The position numbers and the translations under genes were made by a program. Positions 44,420 through 52,983 of a DNA stretch of 64,000 bases are shown piece by piece. Source of the stretch: an uncultured Eggerthellaceae bacterium (GTDB lineage Bacteria; Actinomycetota; Coriobacteriia; Coriobacteriales; Eggerthellaceae). The number at the start of each line of letters is the position of its first letter. The first letter of the stretch is position 1. The stretch lies in assembly GCA_947626195.1 (NCBI GenBank), contig CANQRF010000006.1, positions 20,212 through 84,211 on the forward strand, written 5' to 3'. The notes beneath the pieces were generated by a model. The model searched no databases and was not told the origin of the DNA. It saw only the letters and a list, made by a program, of their open reading frames with translations.

Positions 44420-44780
44420 AGGCTGCTGCTATCTTGTCGAGCTCTTGGCGACGCTTCTTGAGGCTGGCCGACGCGTTCGAGGCGAGCACATCGCCTGTCT
44501 GCCAGTTATTCCGCGTTGCACGACAGGAGACAAGGGCCTCCACCTCGGCTTGCTCCACCTGCGCCTCTAATTCTGCTATCGCGTCAAGAAGCGTGTCCAT
44601 GTCGGTGGGGGAAAGGAGAAACGCGGCGGTTTCCGTTCTGTCCATTATTTCCAAAACGCCCTGTTCTGCGAGCTGGTCCCTCCATTTTGTCGAGCGGGCG
44701 AGCTCGGTAAGGCTGATCCTTGAACGCGAGGACGAGGCCTTTCGCAATGTTTCCATCTTCGCAAGAACGGGAGGAGTCAT
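44409..44780 (-). CDS. Antitoxin of a type II pair (Phd/YefM-like)
   Basis: About 123 residues. The N-terminal half, with RISLTELARSTKWRDQL and VLEIMDRTETAAFLLSPTDMDTLL, resembles Phd/YefM-type antitoxins that bind DNA and neutralise a RelE toxin. The C-terminal half is helical and charged. ATG 44780 follows AAAGGT; a start 7 codons upstream is weaker. Two TATAAT boxes on the minus strand (44833-44838 and 44843-44848) lie upstream as likely promoters. It precedes and overlaps the toxin gene. Confidence 0.7.
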   Translation of the reverse strand: MTPPVLAKMETLRKASSSRSRISLTELARSTKWRDQLAEQGVLEIMDRTETAAFLLSPTDMDTLLDAIAELEAQVEQAEVEALVSCRATRNNWQTGDVLASNASASLKKRRQELDKIAAAYER

Positions 44781-45092
44781 CGTAAACCTTTCGCAATACA
44801 ATACGTTAATAAATCACAAAAAATAATGATTAATTATAGCATATTATAGGCGCTTGTGTGCCACGACGGTCCTTTAGCGATGGCGTAAGGTTTCGTAAAG
44901 TTTCGTGCTCCCCCATAAAGACAAACTGGCGCGTTTGCAAAAGCGCGATCTCCTGCAAACTTGCCCTGTGGTAGAAGAAGTACGCTTTGAGGCGTCTGTG
45001 GCGAGATAAGTGCACGGTAAGGCGCTGGCTTGATACAATGGCGCAAGCAGTGCCAGACAAAAGTTGCTCAACGATGAGGGTAGGGAGGCGTT
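44781..45092. other. Intergenic region between antitoxin and SWIM genes
   Basis: No gene is supported. The first 70 bases are A/T-rich and hold the antitoxin promoter region with tandem minus-strand TATAAT boxes 10 bases apart. The rest must contain the SWIM gene promoter; no clear -35/-10 pair was found. Confidence 0.5.
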
Positions 45093-46847
45093 GTGCTGGA
45101 TCCGAATTGGGAATCGATGTTTCCTCCGAACATTCTTCTACGTGGATATCGATACTTTGAAAACGGTCAAGTAACGTGGTTGAAGCCCGAGAAATCAGGC
45201 TGGAATGCCAAAGTCGAAGGTTCGCAGGAGTACCAGGTGTTCGTCTCGGATGACGTATCGAAAAGCTTCTGCGATTGCCCGTATTTCTTCGACCATGGAT
45301 TTTGCAAGCACATTGCGGCTGCCTGCTATGAAATTGAGTTCAGCAACCGAATGATCGAGACTCTTGCTGAAAGCCCCGCAGGCAAATCTTCTTCGAAACG
45401 CCGAGGCGAAACGCCATCTACTCAGGCGAAGGCCTCTGCCGAGGATATCCTGAAAGCACTCAGCAGTGAAAAGCAGCTTGAGTTTCTTTTGGAGATCATT
45501 CGGTCGGATAGTCATTGGGAAGAAGTTGCCGTCCATAGATTCGGCGAGCTTGACGAATGTCGCGTGAAAGCCGAATTCGTGATCGGAGTGGAAGATGTCG
45601 TGCATCAATACGCTTATCGCGGGTTTGTGGACTATCGAAGCGCCTATCGATGCGAGAAGGCGTTTCGTGAATACATCGACGATTTCTTCAGCCCGCTCAT
45701 GGAGCGTGGCGCATACGATCTCGTTCTTCAGCTCACCTTCGCTTTTGAACTCCTCTTGCCGAAGATAGCCACCGATGATCCGGATGATTTCTTCGACAGC
45801 ATGATCGATTTGATCAACGGCTATTGGAGCGACCTTCTTGCTGCAGGCGATCCCGATGTTGCCCAAGAGCTTTTTGAATGGCTTTGCGATCTTGTTCGCT
45901 CTGAAAATGAAGAGGAGGATGAAGAAGACGACGATTACGGGGCCTTTTGGCACCTTCAAAGCAACGCACGGGATAGAATCGAGGCGAGTTTTGCAACCAA
46001 AGCTCGCTTCGCCGAGCAGGCCAAAGAGTTGGCCGACGAGATGCTCCGCGATTATTCTTCCTCCGATGACGAGTTCCTGTATTTTCACTCATACGACCAG
46101 GCCCAATGGGCGGTGATCAGGCTGCGCTGCATGATGGCGTTGGGATCGCCGTTCTCGGATCTCGAGGAATTTGCCGATAAGCGGCCGCCATCGTATGTCG
46201 TATATCAGGTTCTCGTGAAAAGCGCTCTTCGGCGAAAGGATGACAATAAGGCCATATCCCTGTTGCGCCGCTTTATTGAACGCAGGGAAGGGGGCGCTTA
46301 TCCGACCGATGCGGCACTTGATCTGCTCAAGCTTCTCGACAAGCACAACAAAAACGAAGATGTTGTCGATCTTTACCTTGATCTCATCTCCAAAGGCCGG
46401 GCCCAAAACACCGACCAGCTACGCAGCTGGATACGAAAGGCGAGGAAACGCTCTGGAGAAAATTGGCCACTGAAGAAAGATGAGCTCATCACGCGCCTTG
46501 GCGGCGATTACCGACGCCTCGCCGAGCTCTATGACATGGAGGGCGACCTATCCGATCTCATGGAGCTTATCCGAGAGCACGGATCCTTTTACGACCTCCA
46601 GCATTACGAAAGCTCGCTCTCAAAGGCGTTTCCTCACGTATTTCTTTCGCGTTATGAGGCCCTTGTAAGGGAGCAGCTTTTCGGCAGTCCTGCAAAACGA
46701 GGCGTGTATCGTGAAAGCGTGGGCATATTGAGAAGAATGCAGCAGATTCCAAGAGGAGCCGAGATCGTGGCGAAGATCGTCAAAGAGCTGCGGGAAGCCT
46801 ATCCGCGACGCAAGGCACTTATGGAGGAGCTGGATCGCTTGCCATAG
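45093..46847 (+). CDS. SWIM zinc-finger protein
   Basis: A 584-residue protein with an N-terminal SWIM zinc finger, FCDCPYFFDHGFCKHIAA (CxCx8CxH, about residue 63). The rest is a long helical region with TPR-like alternation and a very acidic stretch near residue 270. SWIM domains bind nucleic acid or protein; bacterial members often accompany SWI2/SNF2 helicases, but none is adjacent here. GTG start at 45093, preceded by TAGGGAGG. Role unknown. Confidence 0.82.
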   Translation: MLDPNWESMFPPNILLRGYRYFENGQVTWLKPEKSGWNAKVEGSQEYQVFVSDDVSKSFCDCPYFFDHGFCKHIAAACYEIEFSNRMIETLAESPAGKSSSKRRGETPSTQAKASAEDILKALSSEKQLEFLLEIIRSDSHWEEVAVHRFGELDECRVKAEFVIGVEDVVHQYAYRGFVDYRSAYRCEKAFREYIDDFFSPLMERGAYDLVLQLTFAFELLLPKIATDDPDDFFDSMIDLINGYWSDLLAAGDPDVAQELFEWLCDLVRSENEEEDEEDDDYGAFWHLQSNARDRIEASFATKARFAEQAKELADEMLRDYSSSDDEFLYFHSYDQAQWAVIRLRCMMALGSPFSDLEEFADKRPPSYVVYQVLVKSALRRKDDNKAISLLRRFIERREGGAYPTDAALDLLKLLDKHNKNEDVVDLYLDLISKGRAQNTDQLRSWIRKARKRSGENWPLKKDELITRLGGDYRRLAELYDMEGDLSDLMELIREHGSFYDLQHYESSLSKAFPHVFLSRYEALVREQLFGSPAKRGVYRESVGILRRMQQIPRGAEIVAKIVKELREAYPRRKALMEELDRLP

Positions 46848-46988
46848 ATCTGTCTGCTTGGAAGGGACGGCCGGGTCATTTGCCATCGGCTGCCTAGTTT
46901 AAAAGATCAGCCCTTCAGAAAGTCAGATATATAGCAAGCGGCGATCGCACCCGATTGACGGCAGCTCGCCAATCTAAATGCTGCCTTC

Positions 46989-48533
46989 TCAGCCGTTTAT
47001 TGCGTTTACGAAGCGTTGATAGCGGCTTTGGGGTTTATCGGGGATGGTGAGCGTGAGGTACCCGCGATCAATGAGAGGGTTGATGATCTCGCGCGATACA
47101 TAGGGTATCGTTTGAAGGCCGAGGTGCTGGGCTATCTCTTGGCGAGTTCGTGGTACTATGCAAAATTCGAGAACGTTCCGATAGGCATCGTCCTTATCAT
47201 GACGGTTGCGGATTTTCTGTTCAAACACGTGACTGTCTCCGTTTTCAGAAAATCCCTCATCATATTTGGCGTACGACGTTCTTTTGTCCAACTCTCTGCT
47301 AGGTGAATCACTCACGCGTTTGTTGTATAAAATGACCGTGAAATCGCTCAATGTTGCACGGAATATCGGAGCCGGTAGGTGAGCTTTTTCCATTTCCCTT
47401 CGGATCGTCGGGATCCCTGAATAGCGGTTTTCGGTGAGATCGAGGATCTCCATCGTTGATGCGATAACAGGGTTTCGTGTGTCCGGCTTCACATGACCCA
47501 GATCTGCTGGATTGACCCGACCGTACAAACCACCCGGATTGCTTACCTCTAACCGGTCGTCAAAGAGACGCACCGTGATTGGCGTGCCCTCGGTCAGGGT
47601 ACTGTAATCTCGGTGGATGAGCGCATTGAGGATAATTTCCCTCACGGCAATGATCGGATATTCATAGCTGTCGTAGCGCTCGCCACGGTCGTTCACACTT
47701 GTTGACTGGCGGCAATTTCTCCTGATAAATCCTATTGCATCGTCAAGCATTGTGGGGAGTGTTCCTTCGATGCGCGCGTTATCGATGAAACGTTCGCCTT
47801 CGGAGCCTATTTCCCCTATCTCGGTTCCTGGAACCCGTACCGCGGTTATACACAATTGCGGAACTAACGACTGCGGATAGAAGCCGAGGAGAAAGGCACC
47901 GGCTAATGTCAGCTGCTGATCGTTTACGAGGTTCATTATGGTCAAGATTTGATCGTCGGAAAGCGCTGCAAGGTGTGGTTTATCTGCTTTGATTTTCAGT
48001 AAAAACAGGTTGAGCGCCGACGGGTTGATTTGATTCACATTTGATCGATCGAGAATCCTTACGTCATCCTGAAAATGCCTTCTATAGGCCTCGTATGAAT
48101 ATACTTCGTATTCCGTCATGGGCTCATCGAAGCGGCCAACACGCTTATATGAACCGCGAACTCGGCCTTTGCCTGCATAGAAGCAGGGGCGGTCAGAAAG
48201 ATCTATCGCAGGGATCTCTGCTGATACGAGGTATTTCTCCCCATACTGGCAAATCGTGAAAAGCGGGCGAATCTTCGGATCCATCTGGTCGCACTGCTTA
48301 GCGACTTGATCTTGAAGCAGTCCAACGTCGTGAACGCCAACTACCTCAAAACCACGGTCTTCATCAACGCCGAAGATGATTGTGCCGCCATCGTCTTGAT
48401 TCGAGAATGCTGAAAGCGTGTCATAGAGCCTCCGCGGCGTACCATCATGTGCAGCTTTAACCTCAACGGTCTGATGTTCGCTCGAAAGGGCTTGGATATG
48501 AGCGACGAGCTCTTTCAATTCGTCCGGCGTCAT
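46989..48533 (-). CDS. AlbA_2 (Schlafen-like) ATP-binding regulator, longer form
   Basis: 514 residues. The AlbA_2 domain lies at about 15-130 (HQTVEVKAAHDGTPRRLYDTLSAFSNQ, GGTIIFGVDEDRGFEVVGV). The middle has the ATP-binding-like segment AVREIILNALIHRDYS and the region RNPVIASTMEILDLTENRYSGI. A C-terminal winged helix follows (TRQEIAQHLGLQTIPYVSREI). Predicted DNA-binding regulator; function unknown. It differs from the 418-residue protein at 27565 in length and sequence. It has its own A/T-rich promoter region. Confidence 0.85.
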   Translation of the reverse strand: MTPDELKELVAHIQALSSEHQTVEVKAAHDGTPRRLYDTLSAFSNQDDGGTIIFGVDEDRGFEVVGVHDVGLLQDQVAKQCDQMDPKIRPLFTICQYGEKYLVSAEIPAIDLSDRPCFYAGKGRVRGSYKRVGRFDEPMTEYEVYSYEAYRRHFQDDVRILDRSNVNQINPSALNLFLLKIKADKPHLAALSDDQILTIMNLVNDQQLTLAGAFLLGFYPQSLVPQLCITAVRVPGTEIGEIGSEGERFIDNARIEGTLPTMLDDAIGFIRRNCRQSTSVNDRGERYDSYEYPIIAVREIILNALIHRDYSTLTEGTPITVRLFDDRLEVSNPGGLYGRVNPADLGHVKPDTRNPVIASTMEILDLTENRYSGIPTIRREMEKAHLPAPIFRATLSDFTVILYNKRVSDSPSRELDKRTSYAKYDEGFSENGDSHVFEQKIRNRHDKDDAYRNVLEFCIVPRTRQEIAQHLGLQTIPYVSREIINPLIDRGYLTLTIPDKPQSRYQRFVNAING

Positions 48534-48539
48534 AGCCGC

Positions 48540-48680
48540 TCCTTTTTATCATTGACAACTATATTGTTATAAATTTATCAAAAAATTTTATCACTTAAAG
48601 ATATTGATAATAAAATACTATCATTATCGAAGAATTATTGACATATTTTTCTCATAATTGTTAAAATCGGCTTGGCTTGT
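48540..48680 (-). promoter_or_regulatory. A/T-rich promoter region with imperfect palindromes
   Basis: Strongly A/T-rich DNA upstream of the AlbA_2 gene at 46989. Inverted elements include GATAAT...ATTATC around 48605-48629, TTTTATC/GATAATAAAA, and ACAACTATATTGTT near the gene. These are candidate operators; the region is the least GC-rich stretch in this part of the window. Confidence 0.5.
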
Positions 48681-48764
48681 TAAAGAGCATAAAAATTGAT
48701 GAGATAATTCGAATCCATTGTTTAACGATCTTCGCTGTCATTCGATTGCAAACGGGATTTTTTG

Positions 48765-48853
48765 TCACAGCCGAATGTTCGCCATACGTTCGTAAAAGTT
48801 GATGGGGATATGGCGATGGCCAAACCCCAGAACGCGAAGCGCTGTTTCGGTAT
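48765..48853 (-). pseudogene. 3' fragment of a second RelE-like toxin gene
   Basis: The minus strand encodes TETALRVLGFGHRHIPINFY then ERMANIRL and a stop, nearly identical to the last 28 residues of the toxin at 44042. Homology also continues beyond the stop into the terminator right arm (TTGCAAACGGG). It ends abruptly at 48853, exactly where the 62-bp palindrome begins. The rest of the gene and its antitoxin are missing. Confidence 0.85.
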
Positions 48854-48915
48854 GCTGCTAACGTCTAAGTAGACATGGAATTCCGGAATTCCATGTCTAC
48901 TTAGACGTTAGCAGC
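48854..48915. repeat. Perfect 62-bp palindrome with no spacer
   Basis: The left arm 48854-48884 starts GCTGCTAACGTC and ends GGAATTCC; the right arm 48885-48915 is its exact reverse complement, 31 of 31 bases. It has no T-run beyond it and no flanking gene start. It joins the truncated toxin fragment on the left to the terminator region of the cytochrome gene on the right. Confidence 0.95.
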
Positions 48916-48977
48916 AAGCCTTCTCATAAAGGAGCATCAGAAGGTGGGGAAGAGCAAACTTCGATATAAATAAGAAG

Positions 48978-49014
48978 CGCCTCGATAATCGGGAATCAGC
49001 CAATCATCGAGGCG
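48978..49014 (-). terminator. Terminator of the pentaheme cytochrome gene
   Basis: CGCCTCGAT (48978-48986) pairs with ATCGAGGCG (49006-49014). On the minus strand the stem is followed by CTTCTTATTTAT; on the + strand by TTTTGT, so it may work in both directions. Confidence 0.8.
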
Positions 49015-49041
49015 TTTTGTGTTCTGTGATAAGGGAAGCTT

Positions 49042-50292
49042 CTAGCTCAAAGATCCCGTCGCTGCGTTCAAGAGCTCATCCGCTTTGTCGAAGAGCTGCA
49101 TTGCATAGGCGTAGTTATGAATTCCGGTCGTGTATTCGGTTTCGCCGTTTTCATTGACATCCATGCTGGGTGTTGCGTAAAGCCAATAGGCATATGCGGT
49201 AACGTAGTCGTCCTTCGCTTTCGCCAAGGTGTCTTCATCCGCTGTTCCGCTTGCAACGGCCTGGGCGAGCACTTCGTGCGTTGCGTCCAGATTGGCCTTG
49301 ACGGCTGCTTGACGTTGGTTCATTTCGTCAAACTTCCCTTTAACGAAGCTGACCATGGCGTCTTCGTTCTCGATCCCCTGCGCCTTATGGCAGGTCAGGC
49401 ACTTTTTGAGTGCATCGGGGTTCTCGAGCGGAGACCTTGTCATGTTGTGGTTCGTATACTCGGTTCCGTCAGAAGACGTTGAAGTGGTCATATGGCAATC
49501 AGTGCAGGTGAGACCCATGGTCTGGTGGTTGCTTCCTTGGAAGAGTTCAACCACGTTGCAGTTGTCGGTCATGTACACTTCCGCCTGGATTGCCTCGTCA
49601 TATGAGGGAACGCCCACCATGCCCGCGCAGATGCTCGTTGACGTCACCGGATGTTCTTCGAAGAACTCCTTGTAAGCCTTAAGCATGCTGTCTGCATCGA
49701 CTCCGTATTTGTATTGGTCGATCGGGGAGTTCGCTTCCTCCATATACGACTCGCCGGGGAACAACGCATGGCATTGCCCGCAAAGCAGGTCGTCTTCATC
49801 GATGTATTCGGCAGCGCTCGCACCTGTCGCAGCGCCGTATGCATTGGCGCCTTCAACGACGCCATCGCCTGGGTCGCCCACATGGCAATTGGTGCAGTTG
49901 GACCAATACTTTCCGTCGATGCCGTTTTCATCCGAGGCCCATGCTGTGAGAAGCGTATCGCCGAGTTCGGGGAACTTGGTGTCGAATGCCTGCTGTGCAT
50001 GGCACGCTGCGCAACCAGAGGGGGCGTCTTCACCGCCGAATGCGGCTATAGAAGCTCCTTTGAAAGCCTCGTAGGTCTTTGACATGCGCGATTCGAAGAA
50101 AGAATCACCTTCCAGCGGGTAGTCGGCAGCCCATTCGGTCGGCGTACGTAGCTCCACCGAAGCCGTTTCGCTTGTCGGTGCAGTTGCAGACTCGGACTGT
50201 GTTGCCGAATTGGTCGTCGAGGCACAGCCAAGGCAAAAGAGCCCAAATGCCAAAGCCATCACCCCAGACAAAAGAATCAGTCTGCGTTTCAT
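49042..50292 (-). CDS. NrfA-like pentaheme cytochrome c (nitrite reductase family)
   Basis: About 416 residues. The N-terminal signal ends at the lipobox CLGC, so it is an exported lipoprotein. Five CxxCH heme motifs appear in order: CAACH, CTNCH, CGQCH, CTDCH and CLTCH. Size, heme count and the C-terminal helical region match ammonia-forming cytochrome c nitrite reductase. In classical NrfA the catalytic heme motif is CxxCK; here it is CxxCH, as in some other lineages. No nrfH quinol-oxidising partner is adjacent. ATG 50292 follows AAAGGAGGAGG. It lies on the same strand downstream of a two-component system whose sensor also has a heme motif, suggesting control by that system. Confidence 0.82.
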   Translation of the reverse strand: MKRRLILLSGVMALAFGLFCLGCASTTNSATQSESATAPTSETASVELRTPTEWAADYPLEGDSFFESRMSKTYEAFKGASIAAFGGEDAPSGCAACHAQQAFDTKFPELGDTLLTAWASDENGIDGKYWSNCTNCHVGDPGDGVVEGANAYGAATGASAAEYIDEDDLLCGQCHALFPGESYMEEANSPIDQYKYGVDADSMLKAYKEFFEEHPVTSTSICAGMVGVPSYDEAIQAEVYMTDNCNVVELFQGSNHQTMGLTCTDCHMTTSTSSDGTEYTNHNMTRSPLENPDALKKCLTCHKAQGIENEDAMVSFVKGKFDEMNQRQAAVKANLDATHEVLAQAVASGTADEDTLAKAKDDYVTAYAYWLYATPSMDVNENGETEYTTGIHNYAYAMQLFDKADELLNAATGSLS

Positions 50293-50499
50293 CGCTATGT
50301 CCTCCTCCTTTCCTTGACGATGATGACGATGATGATCCTGCACAATTTAGTTTAAGGAGTGGGCTCTGAAAAAATAAGGAATGCTGCGGAAATGCAGCAA
50401 TTAGGGCAATCAAAACGAGCGATCAAAATGGCTTCAAACTTTCCATCTTTCCTGCAACGCCCAGCGCAACTGAGCTTCAAAACGATTGCCTTAACGAGC

Positions 50500-51204
50500 C
50501 TAAGTCGTTTTCATCTGATACCCGACACCCCAAACAGTCTGGATATAACGGGGGTTGGCAGGATCATCTTCAATCTTTTTTCGGATCCGCCTCATATAGG
50601 TTGATATGCTTATCGAGGTTCCCACGTATTCGTTGCCCCAAATGGCCTCGATGATTTCCTCTTTGCTGAAGACGACGCCGAGATTCTCAGCAAGCAGCGT
50701 CACGATCCGCGCCTCTTTTGGGGCGAGGTCGACCCTGTTGTTTTTCTTCTTTATATCGCCAGTATGCAAATTGATTTCCAGATCTCCGATATGGACGATC
50801 TCCGACATCTCCTTCTGGTTGGCCGATTTGTAAGAGCGACGGAGAAGGGCAAGCACGCGAAGCTGCAGTTCCTCGCCGCTGAATGGTTTGACGAGGTAAT
50901 CGTCAACGCCCGCTTGAAATCCCTGTCTTTTATCGGCTATATCGCCCTTCGCGGAGAGGATAAGCACCGGCACACTGTTGTCGACGCTGCGAATGCTTCT
51001 CAGGACGGTCAACCCATCGCATTTCGGCATCCGCAGGTCCAAGATGATCAAGTCCGGTCGATGCCGCTCGTAGAGCCTGAGCGCTTCGATGCCGTCATAT
51101 GCCTTTATCACCTCGCAGTCTATTTTTTCCAGAATGCATGCGACGGCATTGCCGAGGCTCAGATCGTCGTCTGCTACGAGTACGAGCGGCTTTTTGTCAA
51201 TCAT
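50500..51204 (-). CDS. OmpR-family response regulator
   Basis: A 234-residue regulator. The receiver domain has VLVADDD, the phosphorylation site LIILDLRMPKCDG and the lysine DYLVKPFSG. The C-terminal winged helix ends ISTYMRRIRKKI and YIQTVWGVGYQM. ATG 51204 follows AAGGAGA and overlaps the kinase stop by eight bases, so the pair is coupled. It is upstream of the pentaheme cytochrome gene on the same strand. Confidence 0.9.
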   Translation of the reverse strand: MIDKKPLVLVADDDLSLGNAVACILEKIDCEVIKAYDGIEALRLYERHRPDLIILDLRMPKCDGLTVLRSIRSVDNSVPVLILSAKGDIADKRQGFQAGVDDYLVKPFSGEELQLRVLALLRRSYKSANQKEMSEIVHIGDLEINLHTGDIKKKNNRVDLAPKEARIVTLLAENLGVVFSKEEIIEAIWGNEYVGTSISISTYMRRIRKKIEDDPANPRYIQTVWGVGYQMKTT

Positions 51205-52654
51205 GAGGCAAATCTCCTTCCGCCTCTTCAAAAGTCGGGAGGGGAAGCCGCACGACAAAGGTGCTGCCTTTGCCCATTTCGCTTTTAGCCTCGACAGATC
51301 CGCCCATAAGATCTGCAAAGCTCTTCACAATGTATAAACCAAGCCCAACTCCTCCAAGGCTTGAGCTTTCGGTATTCGTTGCGCTGACAAAGCGATCGAA
51401 AACATGCGGCAGGAGATCGTTGGGAATCCCTATTCCCGTATCGCTCACTTGGATCACGATGCATCCGTTTTCATAGCCGATGCTCAGCCGCACGTTTCCT
51501 TCGGAGTCGGTATAGCGCAAGGCGTTGCTCGCGAGATTGACGGCGATGCGACGTAAAACGTCGGCGTCTCCCATCACGATGGGGGTGTCGGGTTCAACGA
51601 ATGTCTCGAAAACGACGTTTTTCTTCTTTGCCAAAGGATCGATGGAAGAACGCACCGAATTCACGACGTCGTAAACGTCGATCTCGTCATAATCAAGGGA
51701 GAAGGCCCCCGAATCGAGTTTCGCGGCGTCAAGCAGGTTGTTGACTAAGCTGAGAAGAGTCTGACCGTTGGCTTTCACCTCTTTGACATAGGTCATTTCC
51801 TTTGAGGTGCTTTCCGAGTGTTCCGCTTCCCAAAGATCCGAGAAAGCGATGATTGCCGAAAGGGGCGTTTTGAGTTCGTGGGACACAATCGCAAGGAACC
51901 TCGATTGCTCTTCGAGCTCATGCATCATCTGGTTTGTCGTCGATATGATGGGCTTTGTGACAAGTTTGCGCATGGCCACAATCAAGATGATTCCCACTGC
52001 CGCCATAAGAATGAAGAAGAAGATGAGAGTGCCGGTGAGATCCCTGTTTGCCTCTTCCGTTATAGTGTCCATGGGCATGACGATGCTGACGGCGCCGCCA
52101 ACGTCCTCCATACCCATGCCTTCTTTGATATATCCCTTGACGTCCTTTTCGCCAGCGGGCTCTCCATGGCAATCGAGGCAGCTCCGTTCCATCTTCAGCT
52201 CTGAGACATAGCGAAACACTGGCCGTCCGTCATTTTCCATCAAAGCATAGACTTCTGTCTGGTCTGAAATTTCAAAGGTGCGTAGCGCTTCTGCCTCGAA
52301 CTCATCGGGTTCATCGTCTTTGTTTCGCGGCGCGTTTCGCACGTATCTGATCGAATAGTCGGACTCTTCGGAAAAACGCCTCGCTATATTCTTTGCCGCA
52401 ACAACGCAATACACGCCGTTCGGAAGCTTGGTATCCATATTCTGCTCAGTTGATTGAATCGAATCGATGTAATCCCAAACCGCGTCCACTTCGGTATTGA
52501 GGGTTCTCGCCTCTGCAAGAGCCCGACGTTCGTTTTCGCCCCGTGTCGTCTGGTTCAGCCAAATAAGGTAGAGGCACAAAACGAGCACGCCGGCCAAGAC
52601 CGCCAACAGGAGAAAGCGAAAAAAGATCTTTTCTATATCACGCTTGCCGTACAT
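51197..52654 (-). CDS. Histidine kinase with heme-motif sensor (DUF3365/Tll0287-like)
   Basis: A 485-residue membrane sensor. Two membrane helices (about 10-30 and 205-228) enclose a DUF3365-like extracytoplasmic domain ending in RSCLDCHGEP, a c-type heme-binding CxxCH. A dimerisation domain follows with AIVSHELKTPLSAIIAFSD, then the ATPase boxes NLASNALRYT, VSDTGIGIPNDL and GVGLGLYIVKSFA. The heme suggests sensing of redox state, NO or nitrite (inference). Its regulator gene overlaps and the NrfA-like cytochrome follows. Confidence 0.9.
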   Translation of the reverse strand: MYGKRDIEKIFFRFLLLAVLAGVLVLCLYLIWLNQTTRGENERRALAEARTLNTEVDAVWDYIDSIQSTEQNMDTKLPNGVYCVVAAKNIARRFSEESDYSIRYVRNAPRNKDDEPDEFEAEALRTFEISDQTEVYALMENDGRPVFRYVSELKMERSCLDCHGEPAGEKDVKGYIKEGMGMEDVGGAVSIVMPMDTITEEANRDLTGTLIFFFILMAAVGIILIVAMRKLVTKPIISTTNQMMHELEEQSRFLAIVSHELKTPLSAIIAFSDLWEAEHSESTSKEMTYVKEVKANGQTLLSLVNNLLDAAKLDSGAFSLDYDEIDVYDVVNSVRSSIDPLAKKKNVVFETFVEPDTPIVMGDADVLRRIAVNLASNALRYTDSEGNVRLSIGYENGCIVIQVSDTGIGIPNDLLPHVFDRFVSATNTESSSLGGVGLGLYIVKSFADLMGGSVEAKSEMGKGSTFVVRLPLPTFEEAEGDLPHD

Positions 52655-52833
52655 GCGCTGTAACCCCTCTTGGCAGCACGCCCATCTTTATTTCCAATGC
52701 GTGTTGCGCCTCCCTGTCCGTGCTGCAAAAAGGCATTGCATCCTTTTCAAACAAAGCCGTAGCCATATTGTAGGGAACAGATATGGCCTCCCCTTGTGTT
52801 ATTAAGCATCGAAATGCTGCAATTACGCAGCAT

Positions 52834-52983
52834 TTAGCGGGCGGGTTCGTTTCGTTTGCCGCTATTGCCAGAACCTTGAATTTCCTCGTGGTAGAAATAG
52901 TCCACAATGACGGGATGGCCCTGCGGAACCCTTCCATAGGGCATCTCGTTGTCTACGAACGGACAGCAGTACTTTTGCGCCAT
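52834..52983 (-). CDS. Small ORF overlapping the radical SAM gene end
   Basis: A 49-residue ORF on the minus strand beginning MAQKYCCPFVDNEMPYG and ending after a hydrophilic tail. It overlaps the 3' end of the radical SAM gene by 31 bases in another frame. GGAGG lies about ten bases before its ATG. The Cys-Cys pair and the lack of stop-driven truncation suggest a real small protein translated by coupling, perhaps a substrate or partner of the radical SAM enzyme, but there is no recognised homology. Confidence 0.45.
   Translation of the reverse strand: MAQKYCCPFVDNEMPYGRVPQGHPVIVDYFYHEEIQGSGNSGKRNEPAR

Noticed and set aside
44434..44826. A 130-codon + strand open frame
   Set aside because: It is opposite the antitoxin gene and has a Ser/Arg-rich translation without homology.
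50310..50340. GATGAT-type short repeats in the cytochrome gene leader
   Set aside because: Only a few imperfect triplet repeats; no hairpin or spacing that would suggest regulation.
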